Positions 1 to 7,352 of a DNA stretch of 64,000 bases are shown here, one piece after another. The notes beneath the pieces were generated by a model that saw only the letters and a list, made by a program, of their open reading frames with translations, searched no databases and was not told the DNA's origin. The position numbers and the translations under genes are program-made. How positions within the stretch are numbered: position 1 is the first letter of the stretch; the number at the start of each line of letters is the position of its first letter. Source of the DNA: Pelagibaculum spongiae (GTDB lineage: Bacteria > Pseudomonadota > Gammaproteobacteria > Enterobacterales > Pelagibaculaceae); contig NZ_QDDL01000015.1 in the NCBI RefSeq assembly GCF_003097315.1, positions 1 to 64,000 of the forward strand, read 5' to 3'.

Positions 1-811
1 TAAATGGCAACGGATGGACTTTATCTTTAATATTAATGCTGGAGTTGGTTTCACTATCGACAAAAGGTTTTAATCGGGCGAAATTATAATCATATCGACG
101 TTGATTGTTCTTTTTTTGAATTTTTTTCCTGCGATAATTGCTGGCGGGCAACTCAGTTTCAACTCTGGCTTGAATTGATGTGTAATCAGAGCCTTCCGGA
201 GTTTGCGCAATACCAGCACGCAACGGATTGAGGTCAACATAAGCCATGCAGGTGAGTAATGCTTGCTCATCAAGCAGTGCTTGCGCCTTAAAACGACCTT
301 CCCAAAAGCGGCCCTTGCATTGATCTTCAGCGTTAGCGATTCGTGCCAAAGGTTCATTAATTGAGCGCATGAACCAGCTGATGGAATAAAGCCGCTCGCG
401 GTAAATTGTATCGGCTGTTTCTTCGACCCATTGAAGCTGCGCCTGAGTAAGTAAACGATATTTGTTTGGATCTAAATAATCCTTCACCCAAGGATGGGCT
501 TCAAATACCTTGCAGTATTGCAGCAGGACTTGCTTGATATTCCAGTTTTTTGCACGCTCAACATCTACATACAATACCAGATGATAGTGGTTAGACATGA
601 CTGCGTAAGCTGCAATATCGACTGCAAAAGCTTGGTTGAGGCGGTCAATTCGATCGACAATCCATTGGCGGCGGTGATCATAATTTTTGCGAAATTTTTT
701 AAGCAGGGTAGGATCTTCTCCGCACAACCACCCACGGCGTACGCATCGATTCACTACGTGGAGAAATGGATTGGCTTTTGGATCATAGAGAATCGCTCTG
801 GGTGCTGGCAT
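1..811 (-). CDS. IS200-like/REP-associated (HUH, Y1) transposase, 3' part missing at window edge
   Basis: The frame is open from ATG at 811 to the window edge, giving about 270 residues of a protein closely similar to the 368-residue transposase at 25878-26984. It shows the HUH motif in MSNHYHLVLY near residue 75 and the typical AYVDLNPLRAGI segment near residue 197. Enzymes of this family cut and rejoin single-stranded DNA through a catalytic tyrosine and recognise hairpins at element ends; the longer members are related to REP-associated tyrosine transposases (RAYTs). No stop or frameshift is seen inside the window, so it may be functional. The C-terminus is unseen but can be predicted from the near-identical fragment at 2421-2952. 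Confidence 0.85.
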   Translation of the reverse strand, partial: MPAPRAILYDPKANPFLHVVNRCVRRGWLCGEDPTLLKKFRKNYDHRRQWIVDRIDRLNQAFAVDIAAYAVMSNHYHLVLYVDVERAKNWNIKQVLLQYCKVFEAHPWVKDYLDPNKYRLLTQAQLQWVEETADTIYRERLYSISWFMRSINEPLARIANAEDQCKGRFWEGRFKAQALLDEQALLTCMAYVDLNPLRAGIAQTPEGSDYTSIQARVETELPASNYRRKKIQKKNNQRRYDYNFARLKPFVDSETNSSINIKDKVHPLPF

Positions 812-940
812 GTTGTTAAATGGACTGCTTTTTCAAGCGCCGCTCCTGCAACTTCAACAGTTGTCAGAGATTAAAGCAAAGATACGTAGCTGTGAAATTG
901 AAGTTTTTTTGTTTGTCATAAAGAAAATATTGGGTGGCGC
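1..940 (-). mobile_element. Insertion sequence copy A (HUH transposase), cut by window edge
   Basis: The element reads on the minus strand. Its 5' end is marked near 940 by GCGCCACCCAAT (minus-strand sense), nearly the same as the ACGCCACCCAAGAT that starts the complete copy at 25748. The transposase gene fills 811 to 1 and runs off the window. Bases 1-237 are almost identical to 2716-2952, the truncated copy, so the two copies are recent relatives. The 3' end lies outside the window and cannot be checked. Confidence 0.8.
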
Positions 941-995
941 ATGCTTTCTCTAAAAAGCTTGCGAACAAGCACGGTTTATTCATACTCGAATAAGT

Positions 996-1072
996 TCTAA
1001 CAATCGCAGGCACCGGATCGCAAATTTCGCCGCAGGCTCATTGGCTCACCGGTGTTGCTACCACGTTATATG
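996..1072. other. attC site 1 of an integron gene cassette
   Basis: The site starts with a TAAC core (R'') near 998 and ends with GTTATAT (R') at 1065-1071. Between them GCAGGCACCGG (L'') pairs with CCGGTGTTGC (L') except for one unpaired G, the extrahelical base typical of attC hairpins. It lies 5 bases before the ATG of the cassette gene at 1078. Family knowledge: attC sites are recombined as folded single strands by integron integrase. Confidence 0.7.
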
Positions 1073-1077
1073 CAGTC

Positions 1078-1512
1078 ATGAATAGAGAAATCGAGCAAAA
1101 ATACATAGATCAAATTCAATATGAAGAAGATATTGAGAAGATCTGCGAGATTGCAAAAGCATCGGATAATCCGTACTTTCTTCAGCAATATGCGATGAAT
1201 TACAACTGGAATGATGGCTATGCTTTGCCCACAGTTATAGCAAACAATAAGCATTGTGATTTAGGTACTGCGGTCTCTCTGTTTTGGCTTGCTGAAGGAA
1301 TGAGCTATTTCTTAAAAGAAGTAGAGCGAAATGAATACAACAATGAGTGGGCTGATTTCTGTGAATTGCTTGTCCGCAAACTAAACAATAACGATTATGC
1401 TTGTGGTCCGGTGAGTTTTAAACCAAATATAAATAAGCTCACTCTGTATAAATACAAAAAGGCAGATATTCCTTCTGTCTTGTATCAGGAAGTAAACGGA
1501 GCAAGCATATAA
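1078..1512 (+). CDS. Integron cassette protein, DUF4274-like
   Basis: A 144-residue soluble, acidic protein with no signal peptide or membrane segment. The block YNWNDGYALPTVI followed by NNKHCDLGTAVSLFWLAEG (about residues 41-73) is the pattern I associate with DUF4274, a family of unknown function often found beside polymorphic toxins and in cassettes. The ATG at 1078 lies just after attC 1 and the stop codon at 1510-1512 lies inside the R'' core of attC 2, which is the normal compact layout of an integron cassette. Its own promoter is not evident; cassette genes usually depend on an upstream Pc promoter, not seen here. It could act as an immunity protein or a phage-defence accessory, but nothing in the sequence proves this. 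Confidence 0.7.
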   Translation: MNREIEQKYIDQIQYEEDIEKICEIAKASDNPYFLQQYAMNYNWNDGYALPTVIANNKHCDLGTAVSLFWLAEGMSYFLKEVERNEYNNEWADFCELLVRKLNNNDYACGPVSFKPNINKLTLYKYKKADIPSVLYQEVNGASI

Positions 1513-1611
1513 CAAGATCGTGCAATCTGACCTCCGGCCACTGTCACCTTTTGTGCAAAAAACCGCACAAAAGGCGCCAGTAGCCTCCGGCAGTTGACGA
1601 CGGCGTTATAC
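1507..1611. other. attC site 2 of an integron gene cassette
   Basis: R'' is TATAAC at 1508-1513 and R' is GTTATAC at 1605-1611. L'' TCGTGCAATCTG pairs with L' CAGTTGACGA leaving an extra G and T unpaired, as expected for extrahelical bases. The interior forms a long imperfect stem: ACCTTTTGTGC at about 1546-1556 against GCACAAAAGGCG at 1565-1576, extended by GGCCACTG/CCAGTAGCC with mismatches. This is the clearest attC in the window. Confidence 0.8.
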
Positions 1612-1623
1612 GTGGTGAAGAAT

Positions 1624-2025
1624 ATGGAAGAATTCAACACAGATAGATTATTGAAAACTTTAGGTGCATTAATTAGTGTTTCTGATGCTGATTTGGTTGA
1701 TGACCGAAAATGCTTCCCATGCAAAAGTGAACACCACGTTCATTACAAAGAAATACGAAATTGCTTTAAACAGATATTTGATGAGGTTGAGTATCCGTCA
1801 ACTCGACAATTTCTTAATGAAGTTGAAGGGAAGGCTGAGAAATTCATAGTAATGAAATCAAAACTATATTCAGCCCCTAAGAAAAAGACTGAATATAAAA
1901 AAGAAGTTCTGGATATGCTTTGTTCAATGTCTACTATCCAGAAAGCTGAAAATTATGTGAATATACAGCATAAAACCTTGTACAAAAAAGCACTCGATAA
2001 TATTAGAAAGTGTCATGAGGTATAA
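1624..2025 (+). CDS. Integron cassette protein of unknown function
   Basis: A 133-residue, Lys/Glu-rich soluble protein that I do not recognise. It has two cysteines in CFPCK near residue 32 followed by HHVHYKE, which could bind metal, and a helical Lys-rich C-terminal half. The frame is open from 1594, but 1594-1611 lie inside attC 2, so the ATG at 1624 is the sensible start (GTG at 1612 or 1615 is possible). The stop at 2023-2025 lies in the R'' core of the next attC remnant, as in the preceding cassette. No signal peptide or membrane segment is seen. Confidence 0.6.
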   Translation: MEEFNTDRLLKTLGALISVSDADLVDDRKCFPCKSEHHVHYKEIRNCFKQIFDEVEYPSTRQFLNEVEGKAEKFIVMKSKLYSAPKKKTEYKKEVLDMLCSMSTIQKAENYVNIQHKTLYKKALDNIRKCHEV

Positions 2026-2053
2026 CAAACGTATGTTGCATCTGAAAAATAAC
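2019..2053. other. Left half of a third attC site, interrupted by insertion sequence
   Basis: TATAACAAACG at 2021-2031 has the R''/L'' look of the two preceding attC sites and overlaps the stop codon of the cassette gene, but the matching L'/R' half is absent: after about 2053 the sequence becomes the terminal repeat of the insertion sequence. The site therefore looks split by an insertion or deletion. Confidence 0.55.
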
Positions 2054-2349
2054 ACGCCACCCATGATCCTAATTATATTCCAATCAAAAAATTTAATAAC
2101 CGGGATAACTAAAAAACCTAGCGTTCGACGCGTTTTCAGCAACTGTTTTCTTCGTCTCGAATGCAATGGTACTAATTGATATCACGACGAAAACCAAAAT
2201 TACACGCCACCCATGATCTCAATTATATTCCAATCAAAAAATTTAATAACCGGGATAACTAAAAAAATCTAGCGTTCGATGCGTTTGCAGCAACTGTTTT
2301 CTTCGCCTCGAATGCAATGGTGCTAATTGATATCACGACGAAAACCAGA
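2054..2349. repeat. Tandem duplication of the IS 3'-terminal ~150 bases
   Basis: Bases 2054-2203 and 2204-2349 are two direct copies with a 150-base period, each starting ACGCCACCCATGAT and ending in the ACGACGAAAACC segment. They differ at scattered positions. In minus-strand sense they correspond to the 3' end of the complete element at about 27050-27200. Only the second copy (2204-2349) is followed by the hairpin ACCAGATTAACTCTGGT that sits just after the transposase gene. Confidence 0.85.
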
Positions 2350-2420
2350 TTAACTCTGGTTATTTAAATTGCATCTGACTTTAAATCTTCTGACTTAAAT
2401 CTACTCAATAAAATCGAGCA

Positions 2421-2952
2421 TCAAGAAGGTGGTTGTTTTCCAAGTGGTGGTGTTTGCTGCCGCCAAGCTTCGGTTTGTTGCTTGACCCGCTCTTTAAACT
2501 GCTTGAGACTCAGCGCACTGCCCATTGCATGAGCAAACTGTCGTGCACTGGCCATCACATGACTGCGGCCACTCATGGCGCTTGCCCACCACGGAGCTTC
2601 GGTATCAATGTTTAGTCGTTCAAATATTGGTGGCAGGCTGCTATCCATGTGGTATTTTTTATCAGTGCGCGCCATGCGAGCACTGGTATCAACCAATTCC
2701 AGATAATCTTTTAATTTAAATGGCAACGGATGGACTTTATCTTTAATATTAATGCTGGAGTTGGTTTCACTATCGACAAAAGGTTTTAATCGGGCGAAAT
2801 TATAATCATATCGACGTTGATTGTTCTTTTTTTGAATTTTTTTTCTGCGATAATTGCTGGCGGGCAACTCAGTTTCAACTCTGGCTTGAATTGATGTGTA
2901 ATCAGAGCCTTCCGGAGTTTGCGCAATACCAGCACGCAACGGATTGAGGTTA
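2421..2952 (-). pseudogene. HUH transposase, C-terminal fragment
   Basis: The frame gives about 175 residues from LNPLRAGIAQTPEGSDY to the C-terminal KQPPS, closely matching residues from about 197 to 368 of the transposase at 25878. The HUH motif and N-terminal half are gone because the element is cut at 2952. A TTG at 2937-2939 could serve as a start, but the product would lack the catalytic histidines. Confidence 0.85.
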
Positions 2953-3009
2953 AGGGTCGTGGAATAAAATAAACATCCTGTTTATCGAGGCACCGAACCT
3001 TATGTTGTA

Positions 3010-3093
3010 TGTAGGTTTGATAAGCCTTCGGCGCAATCAGACACTTTTGGAACATATCGCCAGATGTCTGATTTGGTGCTCATCAAACCTACA
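3010..3093. repeat. Inverted pair of REP-like palindromes
   Basis: TGTAGGTTTGATAAGC then AATCAGACAC (3010-3044) is followed, after about 19 bases, by its inverted relative ending GAGCACCAAATCAGACAT in opposite sense (3064-3093). Each unit has GTTTGAT/ATCAGAC arms. The arrangement is that of a bacterial interspersed mosaic element. It lies between the truncated transposase fragment and the 3' end of the TDT gene, where it could also help end transcription of that gene. Confidence 0.65.
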
Positions 3094-3125
3094 ATGTCTG
3101 GGACAATTTTAAATTTCTGAGCCCC

Positions 3126-4091
3126 TTAAACCACGACTGGTGCTGGCTTGTTGCCGATACCGGCAATGTTGAAATGTGCCAAATAGCGGTATGAAACGTA
3201 GCCCACTACCAGCGTTGCAATAAATAATTCAACCATGGCGCCGGTTTTTAATTGTTGCGCTAATTCAGCAGATAATGCGGTGGTTGCAATATAATCTCTG
3301 GCTTTAAATAATGCGGTTGCACTAATCACCATTGGAAAAGTAAAAGCAGCATAGCCGGGGCTAAAAGGCAGTCGGAGTAAATGCAAAAATGCCATGTAAA
3401 TAACCATCGTCATTAATATCGCAATGCCAAGTAATGCGAGTACCAGCAACATGTGGGGTTGTTCAATAAAACTTAGATAGCCTGCCAAGCATAAGCTAGG
3501 TGGCGCAGCCATAATGGCAATGGTTGGCTTTGCTGTATCGGTAATGTTTTCAGCAAAAATTAACCGGTATAGCATCATTGGCAGCATGACAAAATAACAA
3601 CTAATACCAAAAATCAGTAACCCATTTGCTAGGGTCGCTGCCGCAGCGTTAGGTAGGGTCAATACTGCAACAACCAATCCTACCGGCGGTACAAACCAGC
3701 TGGGCACCATGTGGATTAATTTAAATACTTTTATTCGGTTAAAGCTGAAAATACTAAGGAAAATTAGGTGTGAAGTTACCGCTAGATACCAAAGTGCAGC
3801 GCCTGCTTGTGGTGAAAATTTTACCAGAGATGCAGAAATTACCATGCTGGCCATCGCAAATGTTGGAATAACCGAGCCAATCACCGGGTGAGCTAACTCG
3901 CTCCACAGCACTTTCGGGTTGGTTACGAATTTAGCAAATATCAGCATTACGATGATGGCTGCAACGATTGCGCTAGCCAATTGCGCCATGCCATTAAGCG
4001 GTAATGCGTTCTCCCAACACCAACCAAGGCTGCCAATAGCTAAGGCTAATCCAGCAGAAGGGGTTGGGTATTTTGCGAGTTTTTCTTTCAC
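3126..4091 (-). CDS. TDT-family anion exporter (TehA/SLAC1-like)
   Basis: A hydrophobic protein of about 321 residues with roughly ten membrane segments and the family-like blocks YPTPSAGLALAIGSLGWCWE at the N-terminus and HPVIGSVIPTFAMASMV near residue 70. TDT proteins include TehA, the yeast sulfite pump SSU1 and the plant channel SLAC1; they move small anions such as sulfite or dicarboxylates across the inner membrane. Several in-frame starts exist (TTG 4115, GTG 4112, 4106, 4103, 4091); GTG 4091 is preferred because GAGAGGG lies a few bases upstream. The gene is divergent from a CysL/YeiE-like LysR regulator at 4207, which suggests sulfite or another sulfur oxyanion as substrate; this is inference. 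Confidence 0.8.
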   Translation of the reverse strand: MKEKLAKYPTPSAGLALAIGSLGWCWENALPLNGMAQLASAIVAAIIVMLIFAKFVTNPKVLWSELAHPVIGSVIPTFAMASMVISASLVKFSPQAGAALWYLAVTSHLIFLSIFSFNRIKVFKLIHMVPSWFVPPVGLVVAVLTLPNAAAATLANGLLIFGISCYFVMLPMMLYRLIFAENITDTAKPTIAIMAAPPSLCLAGYLSFIEQPHMLLVLALLGIAILMTMVIYMAFLHLLRLPFSPGYAAFTFPMVISATALFKARDYIATTALSAELAQQLKTGAMVELFIATLVVGYVSYRYLAHFNIAGIGNKPAPVVV

Positions 4092-4162
4092 GAGCCCTCT
4101 CACCACTATCACCAAAAAACAATAAACATATATTTTCTGGTTATGAGGTTAGCGATAGTTGG

Positions 4163-4179
4163 TTGTGCATGATATACAA
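4163..4179. promoter_or_regulatory. Candidate LysR-type operator
   Basis: The sequence TTGTGCATGATATACAA in the divergent promoter region has TTGT/ACAA arms around a T-N11-A core, the loose consensus for LysR-type binding. It lies between the TDT gene and its LysR neighbour. Short palindromes of this kind also arise by chance in AT-rich DNA. Confidence 0.3.
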
Positions 4180-4206
4180 ACCTTTTGCATCAAGGGTTAA
4201 GTAAAA

Positions 4207-5103
4207 TTGAACAGTCGTAATATCACCTTGAAACATCTAAGGGTTTTTACTGCAGTTGCCAAGCACAGTTCGCTGACCCGAGCCGCAGAGATGCTGCATA
4301 TCACGAAATCAGCGGCGTCTATGGCGTTGCAAGATCTCGAGCGTCAGCTAGATCAACAGCTGTTCGAGCGATTGAAAAACCGTTTAGTCTTGAACAGCAA
4401 TGGCGATCGACTTCGTCCACTGGCAGATGAATTGCTGCAGCGGTTAGAAACGATAGAATCGACGATGCAGAGTAAACAGTTAAATGGTGTGCTGCATATT
4501 GGTGCTAGTAAAACTATCGGCAATCATATTTTGCCGGCAATTTTGGGTGATTTCCTGCCGCAATATCAATGTGATCGACCCGAACTGGTTATCCACAACA
4601 CAACGGTGCTGGAGAAAATGCTGCAGGCATTTGAATTGGATATGGCATTAATAGAAGGACAAGTTCAAAGTCCGATGCTAATAAGTACGCCATGGCATAC
4701 TGATCGAATGTTGGTCATTGCGCCTCTAGGCCACCCATTGGCTAATCAGCAACCGCAACCTGCCAACATATTAGATGATCAAAATTGGGTGATGCGGGAA
4801 GCGAATTCAGGTACTCGGCAGCAGTTTTATCACCTATTGGAGCCAGCGCTGAGTTGTTGGCACTTGGCTTTAGAAATTAATACTAATGAAGCAGTTATTA
4901 ATGCGGTGAGTAGTGGGTTAGGGCTTGGTTTTATCTCAAACCTAGCGGCCAAGGATGCGTTGAAAGCAGGTCGGATTTCGACGATTAACTTAACTTGTGC
5001 CACCGAACGACAATTTTACCTAGTGACTCATCGAGATAAGTATCAGGGTCCCTTTATGAAATGTTTCAATGAATTCTGTATTAATTGGGTGAATGATTGC
5101 TAG
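4207..5103 (+). CDS. LysR-family transcriptional regulator, CysL/YeiE-like
   Basis: A 298-residue protein with the N-terminal winged helix-turn-helix (residues 1-62; SSLTRAAEMLHITKSAASMA) and a C-terminal periplasmic-binding-protein-like effector domain. ASKTIGNHILP near residue 99 and REANSGTR near residue 198 are the patterns I associate with the CysL/YeiE subgroup, which responds to sulfur compounds in Bacillus and E. coli. The start is TTG at 4207, preceded by AAGGGTTAAG. It faces the TDT exporter gene across 115 bases, the usual layout when a LysR protein controls its neighbour. The effector is unknown. Confidence 0.85.
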   Translation: MNSRNITLKHLRVFTAVAKHSSLTRAAEMLHITKSAASMALQDLERQLDQQLFERLKNRLVLNSNGDRLRPLADELLQRLETIESTMQSKQLNGVLHIGASKTIGNHILPAILGDFLPQYQCDRPELVIHNTTVLEKMLQAFELDMALIEGQVQSPMLISTPWHTDRMLVIAPLGHPLANQQPQPANILDDQNWVMREANSGTRQQFYHLLEPALSCWHLALEINTNEAVINAVSSGLGLGFISNLAAKDALKAGRISTINLTCATERQFYLVTHRDKYQGPFMKCFNEFCINWVNDC

Positions 5104-5733
5104 GTTGTTTTTAGTTAGATGGCTTTGCTCTTTGAGCATTTACTTCCCAATAAATAACGCTATTAAATTGGTCTGACAATTAAACATTTATTAAAATTGT
5201 TATTGGTCGGCTCACTCTCAAGCCATTTTATTCGGTGTGTTTTTTAGGTTGATCGGTTCAATTATTTTAATGTTTATCGGCAAGTTATTTTAGATAAGTC
5301 AAGCTAAACATGGTTTTAATTATCATTGATGCAACCTTTTGTTTGTATTAGTTTGTTGTTGGTTTTGATAGTAGGTGGCTAGAAAACTATCGAGTGTAAG
5401 TTGAAATCAGTTGATAGTTAGAATACGAATAATAAATCGCAGGTTAAGAATATTCCTATATAAGACTTATAGTTATTTTGATTTATTGGTCTTGCCATTG
5501 CCAAGTTCAGAGTTTAAGTAGAAGTTTTGTAGCTTAACAATTGTAATGTTTGATTGAGCTTGTTTAGTAAAATCAAGCCTGAATTGATTACAGTCACTTG
5601 AGTCGTTGACTGGGGTCAGCTTATCCAAAATAAGACGGCTTACCCTGTGTAAACCTAAGAAATTTGGACGTGTCTTAGCTTTTGAGTCACACAAGCTAGG
5701 GCGCAACATCAGCACAGTTACTGGGTTTTAATT
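5104..5733. other. Gene-free AT-rich stretch before ackA
   Basis: I see no convincing gene here. A small minus-strand open frame at 5473-5715 has no ribosome-binding site, no recognisable motif and ordinary shadow composition. The region must hold the 3' end of the LysR transcript and the promoter(s) of ackA, but I could not identify a clear terminator, -10/-35 pair or FNR/CRP-type palindrome. Confidence 0.5.
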
Positions 5734-6918
5734 ATGAAAACGAATATTCTGATACTAAATTGCGGCAGCTCTTCTTTAAAGTTTGCTGTCATTGATCCTA
5801 CCTCAGAGCAAGAATTTATTTCTGGCTTAGCAGAGCGTCTGGGTTCTCCAGAAGCTGTGATTGTTTCAAAATTCCAAGGCGAAAAAACGACCATTAATAT
5901 TGCTGATGAAGCACATGATGGCGCGATTGCAGGCGTTTTGGATGTTCTGAAAGAAAAAGGTTTGTTCGATACTATCGCAGCCGTTGGACACCGCGTTGTT
6001 CACGGTGGTGAAGCATTTACTGCTTCTACTTTGGTTGCTGAAGATGTAAAGAAAGCCATCAGCGATTGCATTCCTTTGGCACCACTGCACAACCCTGCGA
6101 ACCTGTTGGGTATCGAAGCTGCAGAAAAGCATTTCCCAGGTCTGCCTCAAGCAGCGGTATTTGATACTGCATTCCACCAGACTATGCCTGCACAAGCTTA
6201 TTTGTATCCAGTGCCTTATGAGTACTACACAGACTTAGGTCTGCGTAAGTACGGCTTCCACGGCACTAGCTACCGTTTCATTACTGCTAGCGCATGTGAA
6301 ATGCTGGGTCGTAAGACTGAAGAAACTGCACTGCTGATTGCTCACTTGGGTAACGGTGCATCTGCAGCAGCAGTACTGAATGGCGAAGGCGTTGATACCA
6401 CTATGGGTCTGACACCTCTGGACGGCCTGATGATGGGTACTCGTTCAGGTTCTGTTGATCCAAATATCTTTACTTTCCTTCGTGACCAGAAAGGCTATAG
6501 CCTGGATGAAGTTGCGTCAGTACTGAATAAGAAGTCTGGCTTGTTAGGTCTGTCTCAAATTTCTAACGACTGCCGCGCAGTTGAAGAAGCGGCTGCTGAA
6601 GGTAGTAAGCAAGCGCTGTTGACTCTGGACGTATATTGCTACGTTCTGGCTAAGCAATTAGCTGGTTTAGCGATTGGCTTAGGTCGTATCGACGCATTGG
6701 TATTCACCGGCGGTATTGGTGAGAACTCTGAGCTGATTCGCCGTAAGGTTGTTGAGCTGATGGGTATCTTCGGCTTCAAACTAGACAACGATTTGAACCT
6801 GAAGCAGCGTTTTGGTGCTGAAGGCGTGATCACTGCTGAAAGTGGTCCGGTTGCTATGGTTGTTAGCACCAACGAAGAATTAATGATCGCTCGCGATACT
6901 GCTAGCTTGATCAAGTAA
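5734..6918 (+). CDS. ackA: Acetate kinase
   Basis: The 394-residue protein has the normal family length. It transfers phosphate between acetyl phosphate and ADP in the cytoplasm, making ATP and acetate, or runs in reverse to activate acetate. Visible motifs are NCGSSSLKF (9-17), HRVVHGG (86-92), FDTAFHQT (143-150, with the catalytic Asp144), FHGTSYR, HLGNGAS, LTPLDGLMMGTRSG and FTGGIGEN near residue 330. The gene has its own terminator at 6969 and stands alone: phosphotransacetylase (pta), its usual partner, is not in the window. Codon use is that of a well-expressed gene. Confidence 0.97.
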   Translation: MKTNILILNCGSSSLKFAVIDPTSEQEFISGLAERLGSPEAVIVSKFQGEKTTINIADEAHDGAIAGVLDVLKEKGLFDTIAAVGHRVVHGGEAFTASTLVAEDVKKAISDCIPLAPLHNPANLLGIEAAEKHFPGLPQAAVFDTAFHQTMPAQAYLYPVPYEYYTDLGLRKYGFHGTSYRFITASACEMLGRKTEETALLIAHLGNGASAAAVLNGEGVDTTMGLTPLDGLMMGTRSGSVDPNIFTFLRDQKGYSLDEVASVLNKKSGLLGLSQISNDCRAVEEAAAEGSKQALLTLDVYCYVLAKQLAGLAIGLGRIDALVFTGGIGENSELIRRKVVELMGIFGFKLDNDLNLKQRFGAEGVITAESGPVAMVVSTNEELMIARDTASLIK

Positions 6919-6968
6919 TGATTTCCAGCTGACCAGATTATTCTGGTCGCTGGTTTGAATGACTATAA

Positions 6969-7002
6969 GCGCCCGTAGCTGAAAATCTACGGGCGTTTTT
7001 TT
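6969..7002 (+). terminator. Rho-independent terminator of ackA
   Basis: CGCCCGTAG (6970-6978) pairs perfectly with CTACGGGCG (6987-6995) across an 8-base loop and is followed by seven T residues. It lies about 50 bases after the ackA stop. Confidence 0.93.
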
Positions 7003-7352
7003 ATGCCTTTTAAATAGATTCACTCAATTTTTGCCGCTAAAAAATGGTCAGCCTGCCGGCTCAGTTTCCAAGCTACCTGCTAGCCTTTGTTGTGCTCACT
7101 ATAAAACGCTACAAATACTTAGTGGTTCTAATCAGTATCTGAAGTGTCGAGCAAAAAAATAAGGTAAGTCCATACTATCAAGCAGCTTAAACATTTTCGG
7201 TTTGAAGGATCAGATTGTTTGTTCAATTAATCACCAGTGCTGCCAGAATTCCTGTGGCTGAAAGGTGCTAGTGATTGTGTCATCGATGATCGTTTCCAGC
7301 TCTGGAATTCATTGCTATTTAAAGAGAAGTAATTAAGACAAAGGATTGGCTT
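7003..7352. other. Gene-free stretch between ackA and the APS-kinase-like gene
   Basis: No gene or RNA is recognised. Short partial repeats such as CCAGAATTCC at 7245 and CTGGAATTC near 7300 occur but form no clear structure. The promoter of the following gene probably lies here; AAAGGA at 7340-7345 is a plausible ribosome-binding site for the ATG at 7353. Confidence 0.4.

Larger units (their letters stand above)
2054..2952 (-). mobile_element. Insertion sequence copy B, truncated at its 5' end
   Basis: The element contains the C-terminal half of the transposase gene (2421-2952), its 3' flank with the subterminal hairpin at 2345-2361, and two successive terminal repeats. Homology with copy A stops at about 2952, where GATTGAGGT continues into unrelated sequence. 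The 5' half and left end are missing, so it can move only if acted on in trans, if at all. Confidence 0.8.

Noticed and set aside
2421..2952. Intact gene for a 172-residue protein
   Set aside because: It is the C-terminal fragment of the insertion-sequence transposase; the upstream half is missing and the catalytic HUH motif lies in that half.
1..2952. A complete composite transposon
   Set aside because: The left copy is cut by the window edge and the right copy is truncated at its 5' end, so the structure cannot be called a functional composite from this window.
5473..5715. 80-residue minus-strand frame upstream of ackA
   Set aside because: No ribosome-binding site, no motif, and overlap with the presumed ackA promoter region.
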